The notes: generated from the sequence alone by a model not told the origin. Positions 26,451 to 35,182 are shown, numbered from the stretch's first letter. The stretch is DNA of 64,000 bases from Hymenobacter gelipurpurascens (GCF_900187375.1 NZ_FYEW01000001.1:1550001-1614000), one strand, 5' to 3'. Made by a program: numbers and translations.

Positions 26451-26490
26451 AAAAAAAGTCCCGCCAGAGTTTCTGGCGGGACTTTTTGTC
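26451..26490. terminator. Bidirectional Rho-independent terminator
   Basis: AAAAAGTCCCGCCAGA pairs with TCTGGCGGGACTTTTT around a four-base loop, flanked by A and T tracts. It serves the exported protein gene (plus) and gldC (minus), which converge here. GTGGCCTAGGCCAC lies directly upstream at about 26427-26440. Confidence 0.9.
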
Positions 26491-26505
26491 TTTTCAGGCA
26501 AACCC

Positions 26506-26844
26506 TTATTTCTGAGCGCGCTCTTCTTCCTCAATGTGGTCCATTAGCACGCGGCACAGGTCGCGCATCTTGGTGGCCATCACAGAGTCGTTGGTGGCTG
26601 TGATGATGCTCTCGGCCATGGCGCCCATGGTATCCACGTAGAAGCGCTTCATCTCATCGACGGGCATTTCCTTGGTCCAGAGGTCAATCTTCATGGTACC
26701 GCGCTCATCCCGGTCCCAGAGGGCAATATTGATGGCTTTAGCGAAGTGGATATCAGGACCTGCATCGGTGGCCGACCAGCTGATGGCCTCGGGCACTTTC
26801 TGATCGTCGAGGGCAATGCTGAACCGGATTTCGGATTTTTTCAT
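26506..26844 (-). CDS. gldC: Gliding motility protein GldC
   Basis: 112 residues, starting MKKSEIRFSIALDDQKVPE and containing ISWSATDA, INIALWDRDERGTMKIDLWTKEM and FYVDTMGAM. This is the compact GldC pattern known from Flavobacterium and Cytophaga, and its size matches. In Flavobacterium johnsoniae GldC is needed for efficient gliding but has no known biochemical role. Here it sits apart from gldA/F/G, downstream of dnaN on the same strand, separated from it by a REP-like element. Confidence 0.88.
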   Translation of the reverse strand: MKKSEIRFSIALDDQKVPEAISWSATDAGPDIHFAKAINIALWDRDERGTMKIDLWTKEMPVDEMKRFYVDTMGAMAESIITATNDSVMATKMRDLCRVLMDHIEEEERAQK

Positions 26845-26867
26845 GGCTGCAAAAGATTAAAAAAGAA

Positions 26868-26907
26868 CGTCATGCTGAGCGAAGCCGAAGCTGCGCTCAG
26901 CATGACG
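26868..26907. repeat. REP-like palindrome CGTCATGCTGAGC
   Basis: Perfect 13-base arms CGTCATGCTGAGC and GCTCAGCATGACG with a 14-base loop (GAAGCCGAAGCTGC), between gldC and dnaN. Confidence 0.75.
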
Positions 26908-26937
26908 AGCTACTTGGATTGTTCAGTCAAACCGTGG

Positions 26938-28062
26938 TTAAACGTAGTTGTTCAGCATCACGGGCATCACCAGCATCAGGATGCTTTCGTTGTCATCCGG
27001 AGTGGTGGGCATGAGCAGGCCGGCGCGGTTTGGCGTGCTTAGCTCCAACGTAATTTCCTCAGAGTCGATGTTCGACAGCATTTCGGTCAGGAACTTGGCG
27101 TTGAAGCCGATTTCCATGTCCTCGCCATCGTACTGGCAGGCCAGCTTCTCGTTGGCTTCGTTCGAGAAGTCGAGGTCTTCGGCTGAAACCGTCAGCTCCG
27201 AGCCAGCGAGGCGCAGACGCACCTGGTGGGTGGTCTTGTTGGAGTAGATGCTGATGCGCTTCACCGAGTTCAGCAGTTCCTGGCGGCTGATGATGAGCTT
27301 GTTGGGGTTGCTAACCGGAATTACGTTTTCGTAGTCGGGGTAGCGCTCATCAATCAGGCGGCACACGAGGCGCATCTGGTTGAAGCTGAAGAAAGCATTG
27401 GAGTTGTTAAACTCTACACGCACCGTAGTGGCCTCGGAGGGCAACGCGCCTTTCAGCAGATTGAAGGCTTTGCGCGGAATGATGATGTTAGCCGTCTGGC
27501 CAGCGCCTACGTCGGAGCGGCGGTAGCGCAGCAGGCGGTGGCCATCGGTGGCCACGAAGGTTACCTGGTTGTCGGCTAGCTGCACCAATATTCCCGTCAT
27601 GGCGGGGCGCAGCTCGTCGGTGCTCACCGCGAAGATGGTCTTGTTGATGGCGCGCGACAGCGACGTGGAGGGAATATCAATGGGCGTCGAGCCCTTCACT
27701 ACCGGCACGCGGGGGAAATCGGTGGCATTCTCGCCGGCCAGCTTGTAGCGGCCGTTGGAGCTGGCAATTTCAATGGTATACGTCTCCTCATCCAGCGTGA
27801 AAGTCACGGGCTGGTCGGGCAGGTTTTTGAGAGTATCGAGCAGGATGCGGGCGGGCGCGGCAATGCGGCCGCTTTCGCGGGCTTCTACGGGCAGCTCGGT
27901 CATCATGCTGGTCTCCAGATCGGAGGCCGTAATCATCAGCTTGCCCTCTTCTATCTCAAAGAGAAAGTTCTCCAGAATCGGTACCACGGGGTTATTCGTG
28001 ACCACGCCATTGATGCTCTGGAGCTGCTTGAGCAGAGCGGAAGACGAAACGATGAACTTCAT
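26938..28062 (-). CDS. dnaN: DNA polymerase III beta sliding clamp
   Basis: 374 residues made of the three clamp domains. MKFIVSSSALLKQLQSINGV opens domain 1, FATDGHRL-like VATDGHRLLRYRR is in domain 2, and the end LMPTTPDDNESILMLVMPVML is the usual C-terminus. It forms the ring that tethers polymerase and partner proteins to DNA. No dnaA or recF is adjacent, so this is not a classical origin cluster. A TATCTTTG -7 box lies 36 bases upstream. Confidence 0.96.
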   Translation of the reverse strand: MKFIVSSSALLKQLQSINGVVTNNPVVPILENFLFEIEEGKLMITASDLETSMMTELPVEARESGRIAAPARILLDTLKNLPDQPVTFTLDEETYTIEIASSNGRYKLAGENATDFPRVPVVKGSTPIDIPSTSLSRAINKTIFAVSTDELRPAMTGILVQLADNQVTFVATDGHRLLRYRRSDVGAGQTANIIIPRKAFNLLKGALPSEATTVRVEFNNSNAFFSFNQMRLVCRLIDERYPDYENVIPVSNPNKLIISRQELLNSVKRISIYSNKTTHQVRLRLAGSELTVSAEDLDFSNEANEKLACQYDGEDMEIGFNAKFLTEMLSNIDSEEITLELSTPNRAGLLMPTTPDDNESILMLVMPVMLNNYV

Positions 28063-28097
28063 ATGAGAGGTGGGTTTTGGCGTGTTTTGGAAGACGA

Positions 28098-28105
28098 CAA
28101 AGATA
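28098..28105 (-). promoter_or_regulatory. -7 box of dnaN
   Basis: TATCTTTG on the minus strand fits TAnnTTTG and lies 36 bases upstream of the dnaN ATG; the -33 region has no clear TTG. Confidence 0.5.
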
Positions 28106-28337
28106 GGAAACGCGAGCCGGTTTGGAAACCGCCCCGTGCAATGAATTAGGCCCTTTATTAAGTCTTCACTCTATATCCCTAGGCCACTCCGTTGGGATAA
28201 ATTTGGTCGGTTTGGATTTCCGGTCTGCTTCGGTTATCGTAGGCCACTTGATTACGCTTTGCCTTGGTGTTTCAGTTGGTAAAAGAGAAGTTAGGGAGGT
28301 TTAGTATTTTAGCGAACAGACCCCTCACCTTTTGTTC

Positions 28338-28781
28338 ATGCCAGTTACTGCCTTACACCATCTAGTTTATCAGAGCTCTGCTACCACCTCCCTGAGCGAA
28401 AAGGATCTGGAAGCAATTCTTACCCAATCGCGCGCCTGGAACCATGCGCATGAACTCACTGGCGTCTTGCTATACAGCAATGAGGAGATTATGCAGGTGC
28501 TGGAGGGCCCTGAGGAAGAAGTTCGTTATATATTCCAGCGCATCGAGCAGGACAACCGGCATTACCGCGTCACTAAACTATCCGACGGCCCAATTCAGGA
28601 GCGCAATTTCGCCCAATGGTCGATGGGCTTTAAGGCCGTCAATCCCGAAGATTTTCAGCATCTGTTAGGCTATCTTAATCCTACTCAAGACTCCTACCTC
28701 GCCGACCATTCCACCAACACGGATGCGTCGCTTTACGCCATGCTGTCAACCTTCGTGACGGAAGACGAAATCAGGTTCTAG
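28338..28781 (+). CDS. BLUF-domain blue-light photoreceptor
   Basis: 147 residues, nearly all a BLUF domain. The flavin-site residues keep the exact spacing of AppA: Tyr11 (LVYQS), Asn35 (AWNHAHELTG), Gln53 (MQVLEG), Trp94 and Met96 (QWSMGF). All photocycle residues are present, so FAD binding and light response are expected. There is no output domain, so it must act through a partner. Neighbours are a small membrane protein and the gliding transporter genes on the opposite strand. ATG 28338 is preferred to a TTG two codons earlier. Confidence 0.93.
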   Translation: MPVTALHHLVYQSSATTSLSEKDLEAILTQSRAWNHAHELTGVLLYSNEEIMQVLEGPEEEVRYIFQRIEQDNRHYRVTKLSDGPIQERNFAQWSMGFKAVNPEDFQHLLGYLNPTQDSYLADHSTNTDASLYAMLSTFVTEDEIRF

Positions 28782-28813
28782 GGGGGTACGGCCAAGCAGT
28801 TTGAAACAGCGTG

Positions 28814-29077
28814 TTAATTGTGCAGCCAATGTGCTAGGGGTGCAAAAAACAGCAGGGCCAACACGAGCAGTATTCCGATAGCAGCTACGGTATTTAATAC
28901 CACAACTTGTCCAGCATTGGCATAGCTATTATCGTACTCTCTGGCCAATATATCTTCTACTATTTGCGTGTTCCGATAACGCGAATACAACCAGATAAAG
29001 CCTATTGGCACGAAAACCAGCACACCGAATAAGGCTTCAACAAGTCCTGCTATGATAAAGCTGAAGAGTTCTTCCAT
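28814..29077 (-). CDS. Small membrane protein with two helices, unknown function
   Basis: 87 residues from MEELFSFIIAGLVEALFG. Two strong membrane helices (about 5-30 and 60-80, the second VVLNTVAAIGILLVLALLFFAP) flank a charged loop with SRYRNTQIVEDILAREYDNS. I do not recognise the family. It lies 47 bases downstream of gldG on the same strand, so it may be co-transcribed with the gliding genes. The alternative TTG start at 29107 adds ten unlikely residues. Confidence 0.7.
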   Translation of the reverse strand: MEELFSFIIAGLVEALFGVLVFVPIGFIWLYSRYRNTQIVEDILAREYDNSYANAGQVVVLNTVAAIGILLVLALLFFAPLAHWLHN

Positions 29078-29124
29078 GCTAAACCGAGGGTAAGTTGAGT
29101 TCCACAATCCGGTGTAGATTAAGC

Positions 29125-30843
29125 TTAGCTAAACGACGCATAGCGCCGCTTCCGACGCCACGCCCGTACCGCCCCGAACAGGCCTAGCAGCACCAGCGGT
29201 GCCACTAAGTTCAGCAGTTGCCAGCGGCGGCGCTCCTCCACAACCCGAAGCTTATCCAGAGGGCGCAGCGTGATTTGCTTGCTGCGTACCGAGATGAGTC
29301 CGCTTTCGTCCAGCATATAATCCACGGCATTCAACACCAGCTCACGGTTAGCAAATTCGGTGTTAGCGAGGCGGTCGAAGCCGAGGCGGAAGGGCTGCCC
29401 GGTTTTGGGGTCCAGCTCGCTGCGCACGAAGTCCCCATCGGAGAGCACCAGCACTTTGGAAGGCTTGGCCTGCGGGGAAGCTTCGGGCTGAAACTGGTTG
29501 GTACAGGGCTCGGCACGGTTAGCGTAAAGCGACCGGAACTGGCCTTCCAGCAAATACCCCACCGGCTGAAACTTCTGCTTGTAGAGCTTCTGATTAGGCT
29601 CCAGGCGGGCATCGTTCAGGTTGATGGGCACTGGTGAGGGCAGCACGCGGGTATAGCGTGAGGTGAACAGCAGCGGCGTTTTACGGATGCCCACGGCTTT
29701 CACGGTGTCCATGCTGCTCACAAACTTGGTGTACACCGCATCGAGGTTGCGGGTGATGGGGTGCTGGCTGAGGTTGTTGATGAGCGGATAGAACTGCCAG
29801 GGCATAGGCTCTACCTTGGGCTTTTCGCCCTCTAGGCCAGTCACCATGGGTACTACGCCGGAGTTGAGGTCCAGAATCAGGTCGGGGTTGATGCGCACGC
29901 CGTACTTGAACAGCAGGTCCTCCAGGTTCAGCTGCATCGGGAAGGAGAGCATGCCGCCGCGGTTGGCGCTATCCAGGTTCACGCGCATGGCATCCACGAA
30001 GAACAGGGCGTTGCCGCCCTGCGTGATAAATTTATCCAGTTTGAATTTCTCCGGCTCAGAATAAGCGGTGGCGGGCTTAGCCACAATGATGGCACTGAGC
30101 GTTTGCAGATCCTGGGGGCGCGCCTTATTCAGGTTCACCCGAAAAACATCATAGAACTGCTGTAGGGAGCCGATCAGGTCGCCGGCTTCGGCATTGCTTA
30201 GTTCGCCGTGGCCTTCGAGCACGCCAATGCGCTTCCGATTCCCGGGGCTCAGCTTGCGGATAGCACTAGCCAGCTCATATTCTAGGCCTTCAATGCTTTG
30301 GTTGAGCCGCACATCGGAAGGGGCGGCCTGGTTGCCGCGCAGCAGAAGCACTTGTTGCTCTTTGCCGCCGGAAGCGACCGTAGCCCACGGAAAAATGATT
30401 TTCTCGACGCGCTTCCCGTTCTCGTTGGCGCCCAGGTTAGTTGGCTGCAGGCCCTTCTTGAGCAGTGTGGCGTAGTACTCGTTGCGGGCCTTTTCGGTGC
30501 CGGCCGCCGAGGGGTCCACAAACACATAGTGCAGGTTGGAGCCGCCGTACACCTGCATTTCGTTCAGGGTTTCGCGCACGGATTGCTGCAGGCGGCGAAA
30601 GGCCGGCGGGAAGTCGCCGTCGAGGTACACCGTCACGGTGACGGGCTGCTTCAGGTTCTCCAGCAGCTGCTTCGTGGCGCCCGACATGGTATAGCGCTTT
30701 TCCTCCGTCATATCCAGCCGGAAGAAGTAAAGGCCACCCAGGAAGTTGAGCAGCAACAGGCCTAGCAGCGCCAGACCGAAGCGCGTCAGGTCGCGGCGTT
30801 TGCGCGTGGTAGAAACAGAAGCAACAGGAGCAGATGAAGCCAT
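29125..30843 (-). CDS. gldG: Gliding-associated ABC-type protein GldG
   Basis: 572 residues. An N-terminal membrane helix (about 22-42) is followed by the GldG/IFT52-like extracytoplasmic part: RYTMSGATKQLLENLKQPVTVTVYLDGD, then KRIGVLEGHGELSNAEAGDL and NALFFVDAMRVNLDS. A C-terminal helix (about 545-562, LLNLVAPLVLLGLFGAVRAW) and basic tail follow. GldG belongs with GldA and GldF in the ABC-like complex required for gliding in Flavobacterium. The order GldA, GldF, GldG downstream on one strand is complete here. The gene is separated from gldF by 76 bases that can form a hairpin. Confidence 0.92.
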   Translation of the reverse strand: MASSAPVASVSTTRKRRDLTRFGLALLGLLLLNFLGGLYFFRLDMTEEKRYTMSGATKQLLENLKQPVTVTVYLDGDFPPAFRRLQQSVRETLNEMQVYGGSNLHYVFVDPSAAGTEKARNEYYATLLKKGLQPTNLGANENGKRVEKIIFPWATVASGGKEQQVLLLRGNQAAPSDVRLNQSIEGLEYELASAIRKLSPGNRKRIGVLEGHGELSNAEAGDLIGSLQQFYDVFRVNLNKARPQDLQTLSAIIVAKPATAYSEPEKFKLDKFITQGGNALFFVDAMRVNLDSANRGGMLSFPMQLNLEDLLFKYGVRINPDLILDLNSGVVPMVTGLEGEKPKVEPMPWQFYPLINNLSQHPITRNLDAVYTKFVSSMDTVKAVGIRKTPLLFTSRYTRVLPSPVPINLNDARLEPNQKLYKQKFQPVGYLLEGQFRSLYANRAEPCTNQFQPEASPQAKPSKVLVLSDGDFVRSELDPKTGQPFRLGFDRLANTEFANRELVLNAVDYMLDESGLISVRSKQITLRPLDKLRVVEERRRWQLLNLVAPLVLLGLFGAVRAWRRKRRYASFS

Positions 30844-30919
30844 AAAGCGGCGAATTCAGATCAGATTCTTTTGTCAGCTTGAGCAGTAGCTCAACCCAGA
30901 CAAGTAGTGGCTATTTGGA
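30844..30919. repeat. Hairpin in the gldF-gldG spacer
   Basis: On the minus strand GTCTGGGTTGAGC and GCTCAAGCTGAC can pair (about ten paired bases, TACT loop), about 33 bases before the gldG ATG. Confidence 0.4.
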
Positions 30920-31645
30920 TTACCAGTTGCGGCTTTGCAACACCAGGCGCGTGCCCAGCAACAGACCTACAATCAGGCTTAAGAAATACAGCAAGTCGCG
31001 GGAGTCGATGAGGCCCTTGCTCAGGTCGCGGTAGTGGGCCGCAATACCGAGCTGGCCGATGTAGTAGGCCACCGAACCATCAAATACCGAGGCCAGCGAA
31101 TCGAAGCCCGAATACACCAAAAAGCAGCCAACCACCGCCACTAGAAAAGCAATGATTTGGTCGCGGGTGATGGCACTGGCGAAGACGCCAATAGCGGCAA
31201 AAACCGCCGCCAGCAGTGCCAGCCCCAGGTAAGAGCCCACCGTAGCAGCTGAGTCGATGTTGCCTTTGGGCGCGCCCAGCTGGTACACTGAGTAGTAGTA
31301 CAACAACGTCGGAACCAGCGCCAAAAGCGCCAACAGCAGGCACGCCAGGTACTTCCCTCCTATTATCTGAGTATCGGTGAGCGGGCGGGTTAGCAGTAGC
31401 TCAATAGTACCGGCCTTCTTCTCCTCGGCGAAGGTGCGCATGGTGATGGCCGGAATCAGGAACAGGAAGATCCAGGGGGCCATGTTGAAGAGCGTCTGCA
31501 GATCGGCGTAGCCGTAATCGAGCACGCTACTATCGGGAAACACCCACACGAACAGGCCGGTGGCCACCAAAAACACGCCAATGACCACGTAGGCTACTGG
31601 GGAGCTCAGGAAAGCATTGAATTCTTTGCGAAGTATGGCGTACAT
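30920..31645 (-). CDS. gldF: Gliding-associated ABC permease GldF
   Basis: 241 residues of an ABC-2 type permease with about six membrane helices. The start MYAILRKEFNAFLSSPVAY and FFSEEKK-like RTFAEEKKAGTIELLLTRPLTDTQI are typical of GldF. It should pair with GldA ATPase and GldG. The gene follows gldA by 47 bases. A general Nos/ABC-2 permease is the only alternative, and the neighbours argue against it. Confidence 0.92.
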   Translation of the reverse strand: MYAILRKEFNAFLSSPVAYVVIGVFLVATGLFVWVFPDSSVLDYGYADLQTLFNMAPWIFLFLIPAITMRTFAEEKKAGTIELLLTRPLTDTQIIGGKYLACLLLALLALVPTLLYYYSVYQLGAPKGNIDSAATVGSYLGLALLAAVFAAIGVFASAITRDQIIAFLVAVVGCFLVYSGFDSLASVFDGSVAYYIGQLGIAAHYRDLSKGLIDSRDLLYFLSLIVGLLLGTRLVLQSRNW

Positions 31646-31692
31646 CTAGGAGTGATGTGCTGATAGTTGATAGGTAAATCCGGAGAGTCCAC

Positions 31693-32601
31693 TTATTTCG
31701 TCAGAGCCTGGAACACCTGCTCCAGCGACTGTTCTTCCTGCCGTAGGCCTAGCAGCACCCAACCCTGCTGCGCGGCTAAGCGCGAAATAGCGCCGCGCTG
31801 ATCAGAACCAGCGGCAGCACGAATGCGGTAGGTGTTACCAGCCTCTTGTTCTACCTGATTGATGCCGGGCAAAGCGAGCAACGGTGTGGTGTCAACCGGC
31901 TGCTCAAACTCGGCGCGGATAATGGTTTCGCCAGCCGCTTTGGCACCCAGTTCCGAAACTGGTGAATCGGCTACGAGCTGGCCACGGTTGATGATAACGG
32001 CGCGGCTGCAGAGAGCAGCTACTTCGGGCAGAATGTGCGTGGAGAAGATGACCGTCTTATCCTGGCCCAGCTCCCGAATCAGGGTCCGGATTTCGCCAAT
32101 CTGGTTGGGGTCTAGGCCAGTTGTGGGCTCATCGAGGATGAGCACGCCAGGGTCGTGGATAAGCGCCTGAGCCAGGCCTACGCGCTGACGGTAGCCTTTC
32201 GATAACGCCCCGATTTGCTTGTTCTGCTCCCGGCCCAGGCCTACGCGGTCAACCATTTGGCGCACGCGTTGCTGTAAATGGTTGCCTTTCAGTCCGTGCA
32301 CGGAGCCAATGAATTCCAGATACTCATGCACGTACATATCCAGGTAGAGCGGGTTGTGCTCCGGCAGATAGCCCACGCGCCGGCGCACTTCTAGGGGAGC
32401 CGCCAGCACATCGTAGCCTTCCACTACCACGGTCCCGGCGGTGGGCGGCAGGTAGCCGGTGGCAATCTTCATAGTCGTGGACTTGCCTGCCCCATTGGGC
32501 CCCAGAAACCCCAGGATTTCGCCTTTACCGGCCGTAAAGCTGATGTTGTTGACGGCCACTTGCGTGCCGAAGGTTTTCGTCAGCTGTTGAACTTCTACCA
32601 T
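31693..32601 (-). CDS. gldA: Gliding-associated ABC transporter ATP-binding protein GldA
   Basis: 302 residues. Walker A GPNGAGKS (34-41), signature region ALSKGYRQRVGLAQAL, Walker B VLILDEPTTGLDP, and FSTHIL with the switch histidine. The C-terminal 80 residues (about 220-302) form the extra domain usual in ABC-2 ATPases. It powers the GldAFG complex. It ends the group of genes SDR, 76-residue protein and gldA that touch each other within five bases, which suggests one transcript. Confidence 0.93.
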   Translation of the reverse strand: MVEVQQLTKTFGTQVAVNNISFTAGKGEILGFLGPNGAGKSTTMKIATGYLPPTAGTVVVEGYDVLAAPLEVRRRVGYLPEHNPLYLDMYVHEYLEFIGSVHGLKGNHLQQRVRQMVDRVGLGREQNKQIGALSKGYRQRVGLAQALIHDPGVLILDEPTTGLDPNQIGEIRTLIRELGQDKTVIFSTHILPEVAALCSRAVIINRGQLVADSPVSELGAKAAGETIIRAEFEQPVDTTPLLALPGINQVEQEAGNTYRIRAAAGSDQRGAISRLAAQQGWVLLGLRQEEQSLEQVFQALTK

Positions 32602-32605
32602 TTGC

Positions 32606-32836
32606 TTAGTCTAATTCAATTGGCTGCCAATCAGAAGCAGACAACCCAAATTCAGTGGCTACACTAAGAGCATTGCCAAAGTTTTCGTACCACTCGTCAC
32701 CACCAGTACTTAAATCGACACTATTTAAGTAATACACAAAGAAGCCTCCTGTTTGCATAGAATCTTCCTCTAATACTAAATGATCTATTCCATCATCTAA
32801 TGGTACAGGTAGAACAAGCTTCCACTTTTCACCCAT
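32606..32836 (-). CDS. Small acidic protein, AT-rich, unknown function
   Basis: 76 residues with high acidic content and several aromatic residues (FFVYYLNSVDL, DEWYENFGNALSVATEFG). There is no signal or motif I recognise. Its DNA is visibly more AT-rich than its neighbours (stretches such as TAAATCGACACTATTTAAG), which suggests later arrival or relaxed codon choice. The start touches the stop of the SDR gene (32837) and its stop is four bases from gldA, so it is inserted tightly in the transcript. Small immunity-type or adaptor proteins have this look, but there is no direct evidence. Confidence 0.65.
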   Translation of the reverse strand: MGEKWKLVLPVPLDDGIDHLVLEEDSMQTGGFFVYYLNSVDLSTGGDEWYENFGNALSVATEFGLSASDWQPIELD

Positions 32837-33529
32837 CTACTTAGGCTGCGTGGGCCGCATCTGTATTTCTGAAATCATCGTCGTTTGCGGAGCTTCCAGA
32901 GCGTGCACAATAGTAGCAGCAATATCCTCGGGCTGCATCTGGTGCGGATCAGGCTCTTGGCCGGGCGTGGCGCCATTGAAGTTCGTTTCCACGGAGCCAG
33001 GCATCACGCATGTCACGCGCACGCCGGCGGGGCGCACTTCCTTAAATAGCGCATCGGAGAAGCCGCGCACAGCGTACTTAGTAGCACAGTAGCCCGCTAG
33101 GTTAGCAGAGCCTGCAGTGGCGGCCAGAGAAGCCACATTGATGATGTGGCCTAGCTGCTGCTTTTTCATCTGGGGCAGCGCCGCCTTGGTGCAATAGAAT
33201 AGCCCATGCACGTTGGTATCAAACATCTCGTGCCAGTCATCGGAAGAGAAGCCGTCCACTGGGCCGAAGTGGCCTAGGCCGGCATTGTTCACCAGCACAT
33301 GTATTTCCTGACCTAGCTCGCGCTGGGTGTTGGTATAGGCCTCTTTCACGGCCACTTCATCGCGCACATCGCACTCGAAAAACTGGAAACGCTCGTGCTC
33401 CAACCCTTCGGGCGCCGTACGGCCCCAACCAGCCACTAGGGCACCTTTTGCCAGCAATGCCTCGGCGGTAGCCCGCCCAATTCCTTTGCTGACGCCTGTG
33501 ATAATGGCTACCTTGCCGCTTAAGTCCAT
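32837..33529 (-). CDS. Short-chain dehydrogenase/reductase
   Basis: 230 residues of the classical SDR fold. TGVSKGIG (about 11-18) binds NAD(P), NNAG is at about 86-89, and the catalytic Ser (NVASLA) and Tyr-x-x-x-Lys (YCATK) are all present. The C-terminal PGSVETNF follows the usual pattern. The substrate is not predictable; sepiapterin/3-ketoacyl-type NADP enzymes look closest in pattern. It lies directly upstream of the 76-residue gene and gldA and is divergent from the DUF2807 gene, 32 bases away. Confidence 0.88.
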   Translation of the reverse strand: MDLSGKVAIITGVSKGIGRATAEALLAKGALVAGWGRTAPEGLEHERFQFFECDVRDEVAVKEAYTNTQRELGQEIHVLVNNAGLGHFGPVDGFSSDDWHEMFDTNVHGLFYCTKAALPQMKKQQLGHIINVASLAATAGSANLAGYCATKYAVRGFSDALFKEVRPAGVRVTCVMPGSVETNFNGATPGQEPDPHQMQPEDIAATIVHALEAPQTTMISEIQMRPTQPK

Positions 33530-33561
33530 AGCAGTACCAGATGACTTGGTTTGAAATAGGG

Positions 33562-34317
33562 ATGCAAGTTAGCGCCCCACGTCGGCTTTTACGTGCATCG
33601 GCCATTGGAGTCGTGGCTTTGCTGTCGTTGGCAGGTTGCCAGAAGGAAAATGAGGCGGGTTGCTTCACGAGTACCGGCAACATCATTACGGAGCGGCGGG
33701 CATTATCTCCTTTCCGGGTGCTCACCACCTACGATAATGTGCAGGTGACGCTTGTGCAGGACACGGAAACGTACGCCGAAGTACGGGCCGGCAAAAACCT
33801 GCAGGATGATATTCGGCTGGAAGTAGAAGGCAACCAACTCACCATCCGGAATACCAGCCGCTGCAACTGGGTACGCCGCTACAACACGCCCCGCGAAGTT
33901 ACGCTGCACACGCCCCGCCTCACCGATGTATTCCTGCGTGGGCAGGCCGATATCCGGACCGCCGGCCCCTTCCGGGCCGATACGCTCTTCGTGCACCTTG
34001 TAGGTTCCGGCGACTATCATTTGAACCTCCAGAGCAAATACCTGAACGCAGACCAGTACGAGCTAGGCGACATCTATCTGGAAGGCCAAACCGACGAACT
34101 TCACCTCACCATTGGCGGCGGCGGCAGCACGTATGCTACTGGCCTACCAACTCGTCAAGTGTATCTGCGCTCTAATTTCGACAGCGAAGGCAGTGCCTAC
34201 TTCCGACCTTCCGAGCTACTCACGGGCGTTCATGCAGGCATCGGGACGGTTTACTACCACGGCATGCCAGCTACTGATCTGCGGGTTACGGGCAAGGGCA
34301 GGCTGGTGAAGGAATAA
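33562..34317 (+). CDS. DUF2807 (head-GIN) lipoprotein
   Basis: 251 residues from MQVSAPRRLLRASAIGV, a lipoprotein signal with the lipobox LAGC. The body repeats beta strands in the head-GIN/DUF2807 style: SPFRVLTTYDNVQVTLVQDT, EVRAGKNLQDDIRLEVEGNQLTI, VHLVGSGDYHLNLQSKY, then GGGGSTYATGL, which suggests a right-handed beta-helix. Members of this family are thought to be surface or autotransporter-like adhesins; that role is not proven. An in-frame ATG at 33541 would add seven residues. Confidence 0.85.
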   Translation: MQVSAPRRLLRASAIGVVALLSLAGCQKENEAGCFTSTGNIITERRALSPFRVLTTYDNVQVTLVQDTETYAEVRAGKNLQDDIRLEVEGNQLTIRNTSRCNWVRRYNTPREVTLHTPRLTDVFLRGQADIRTAGPFRADTLFVHLVGSGDYHLNLQSKYLNADQYELGDIYLEGQTDELHLTIGGGGSTYATGLPTRQVYLRSNFDSEGSAYFRPSELLTGVHAGIGTVYYHGMPATDLRVTGKGRLVKE

Positions 34318-34354
34318 CTGCCACTTCGTAGGTTCTGCTGGTCAACAGAGTGGC

Positions 34355-35068
34355 CTACAAATCGCCGAGCTGGGGCCGAATCAGGAGTTCTTCTACCACT
34401 GCTTGCGGCGAGAGGCTGAACGTGCTGAAGATGGCCTCGGCTACATCCTCCGCCCGAATAAACCGCTCCGCGGGCAGGTTGGTGCCTTCCCAACTGGCCG
34501 TGAGCGTAGCGCCCGGCAGCACGGCCGTCACACGGATGTTGTGCTCTTTCAGCTCTTCCCGCAGGTTTTTTGTAAAACCCAGCAGCGCAAATTTGGCAAT
34601 GCCATAAGAGCCGCCATTAGGATAGGCCGTGAGACTGGCCGTGGAGCAAATAGTAAAAATATGCCCCTTGCGATGCGCAATTAGGCCGGGTAGCAGGGCC
34701 AGCGTCACGTCGTAGGCGCTGAGCAGGTTGGCGGCCAGCATCTGGCGCAGCTGCGAGCCATCCTGGGGTTCATCCTGCAGGCGGCCCGGAATGAAGGCTC
34801 CCGCATTGTTTACCAGCACCTCCACCTGGCCCAGGCCACGCACGAAGTCGGTGAAGCGGTGCGCGTCGGTTTGCTGGCTCAGGTCGGCGGGGTGCGTGTG
34901 CAGCTGGGCGGCGGGAAGTTCGGCCTGTACGGCAGCTTGCAGCGCGTCGAGGTCGGTGGTAGAACGGGCGCAGGTGGCTACCGGATAGCCAGCGCGCAGA
35001 AACCTGAGTACCAGCGCCCGGCCGATTCCCTTTGTACCCCCGGTAATCACCACGATATTTTTTTGCAT
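34355..35068 (-). CDS. Short-chain dehydrogenase/reductase
   Basis: 237 residues from MQKNIVVITGGTKGIGRAL; the TGGTKGIG cofactor site, NNAG, the serine-bearing CSTASLTAY and YGIAKFALLGF (Tyr-x-x-x-Lys) are complete. The start at 35068 is favoured by an AAAGGA ribosome-binding site directly upstream, unusual in this window; the longer frame to 35122 adds 18 residues. It differs from the SDR at 32837 enough to be a separate family member. The substrate is unknown. It is convergent with the DUF2807 gene. Confidence 0.88.
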   Translation of the reverse strand: MQKNIVVITGGTKGIGRALVLRFLRAGYPVATCARSTTDLDALQAAVQAELPAAQLHTHPADLSQQTDAHRFTDFVRGLGQVEVLVNNAGAFIPGRLQDEPQDGSQLRQMLAANLLSAYDVTLALLPGLIAHRKGHIFTICSTASLTAYPNGGSYGIAKFALLGFTKNLREELKEHNIRVTAVLPGATLTASWEGTNLPAERFIRAEDVAEAIFSTFSLSPQAVVEELLIRPQLGDL

Positions 35069-35182
35069 TCCTTTGATTGCTGAAACTGTTTTTACGTAAG
35101 TGAGGCGGGTTAGCTCCTCCATATTCTATGGCAGGCCTCCCCGACCACAAGAACCCGCTTTTCCTTCTTCTGTTCCGCTTTT

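Noticed and set aside
26938..28062. Replication origin next to dnaN
   Set aside because: No dnaA gene, no cluster of DnaA boxes (TTATCCACA) and no AT-rich unwinding region are visible around dnaN.
28122..28304. 60-codon plus-strand open frame in the gap between dnaN and the BLUF gene
   Set aside because: No coding signature, overlaps the dnaN promoter side, and contains two TAGGCCAC words in non-codon context.
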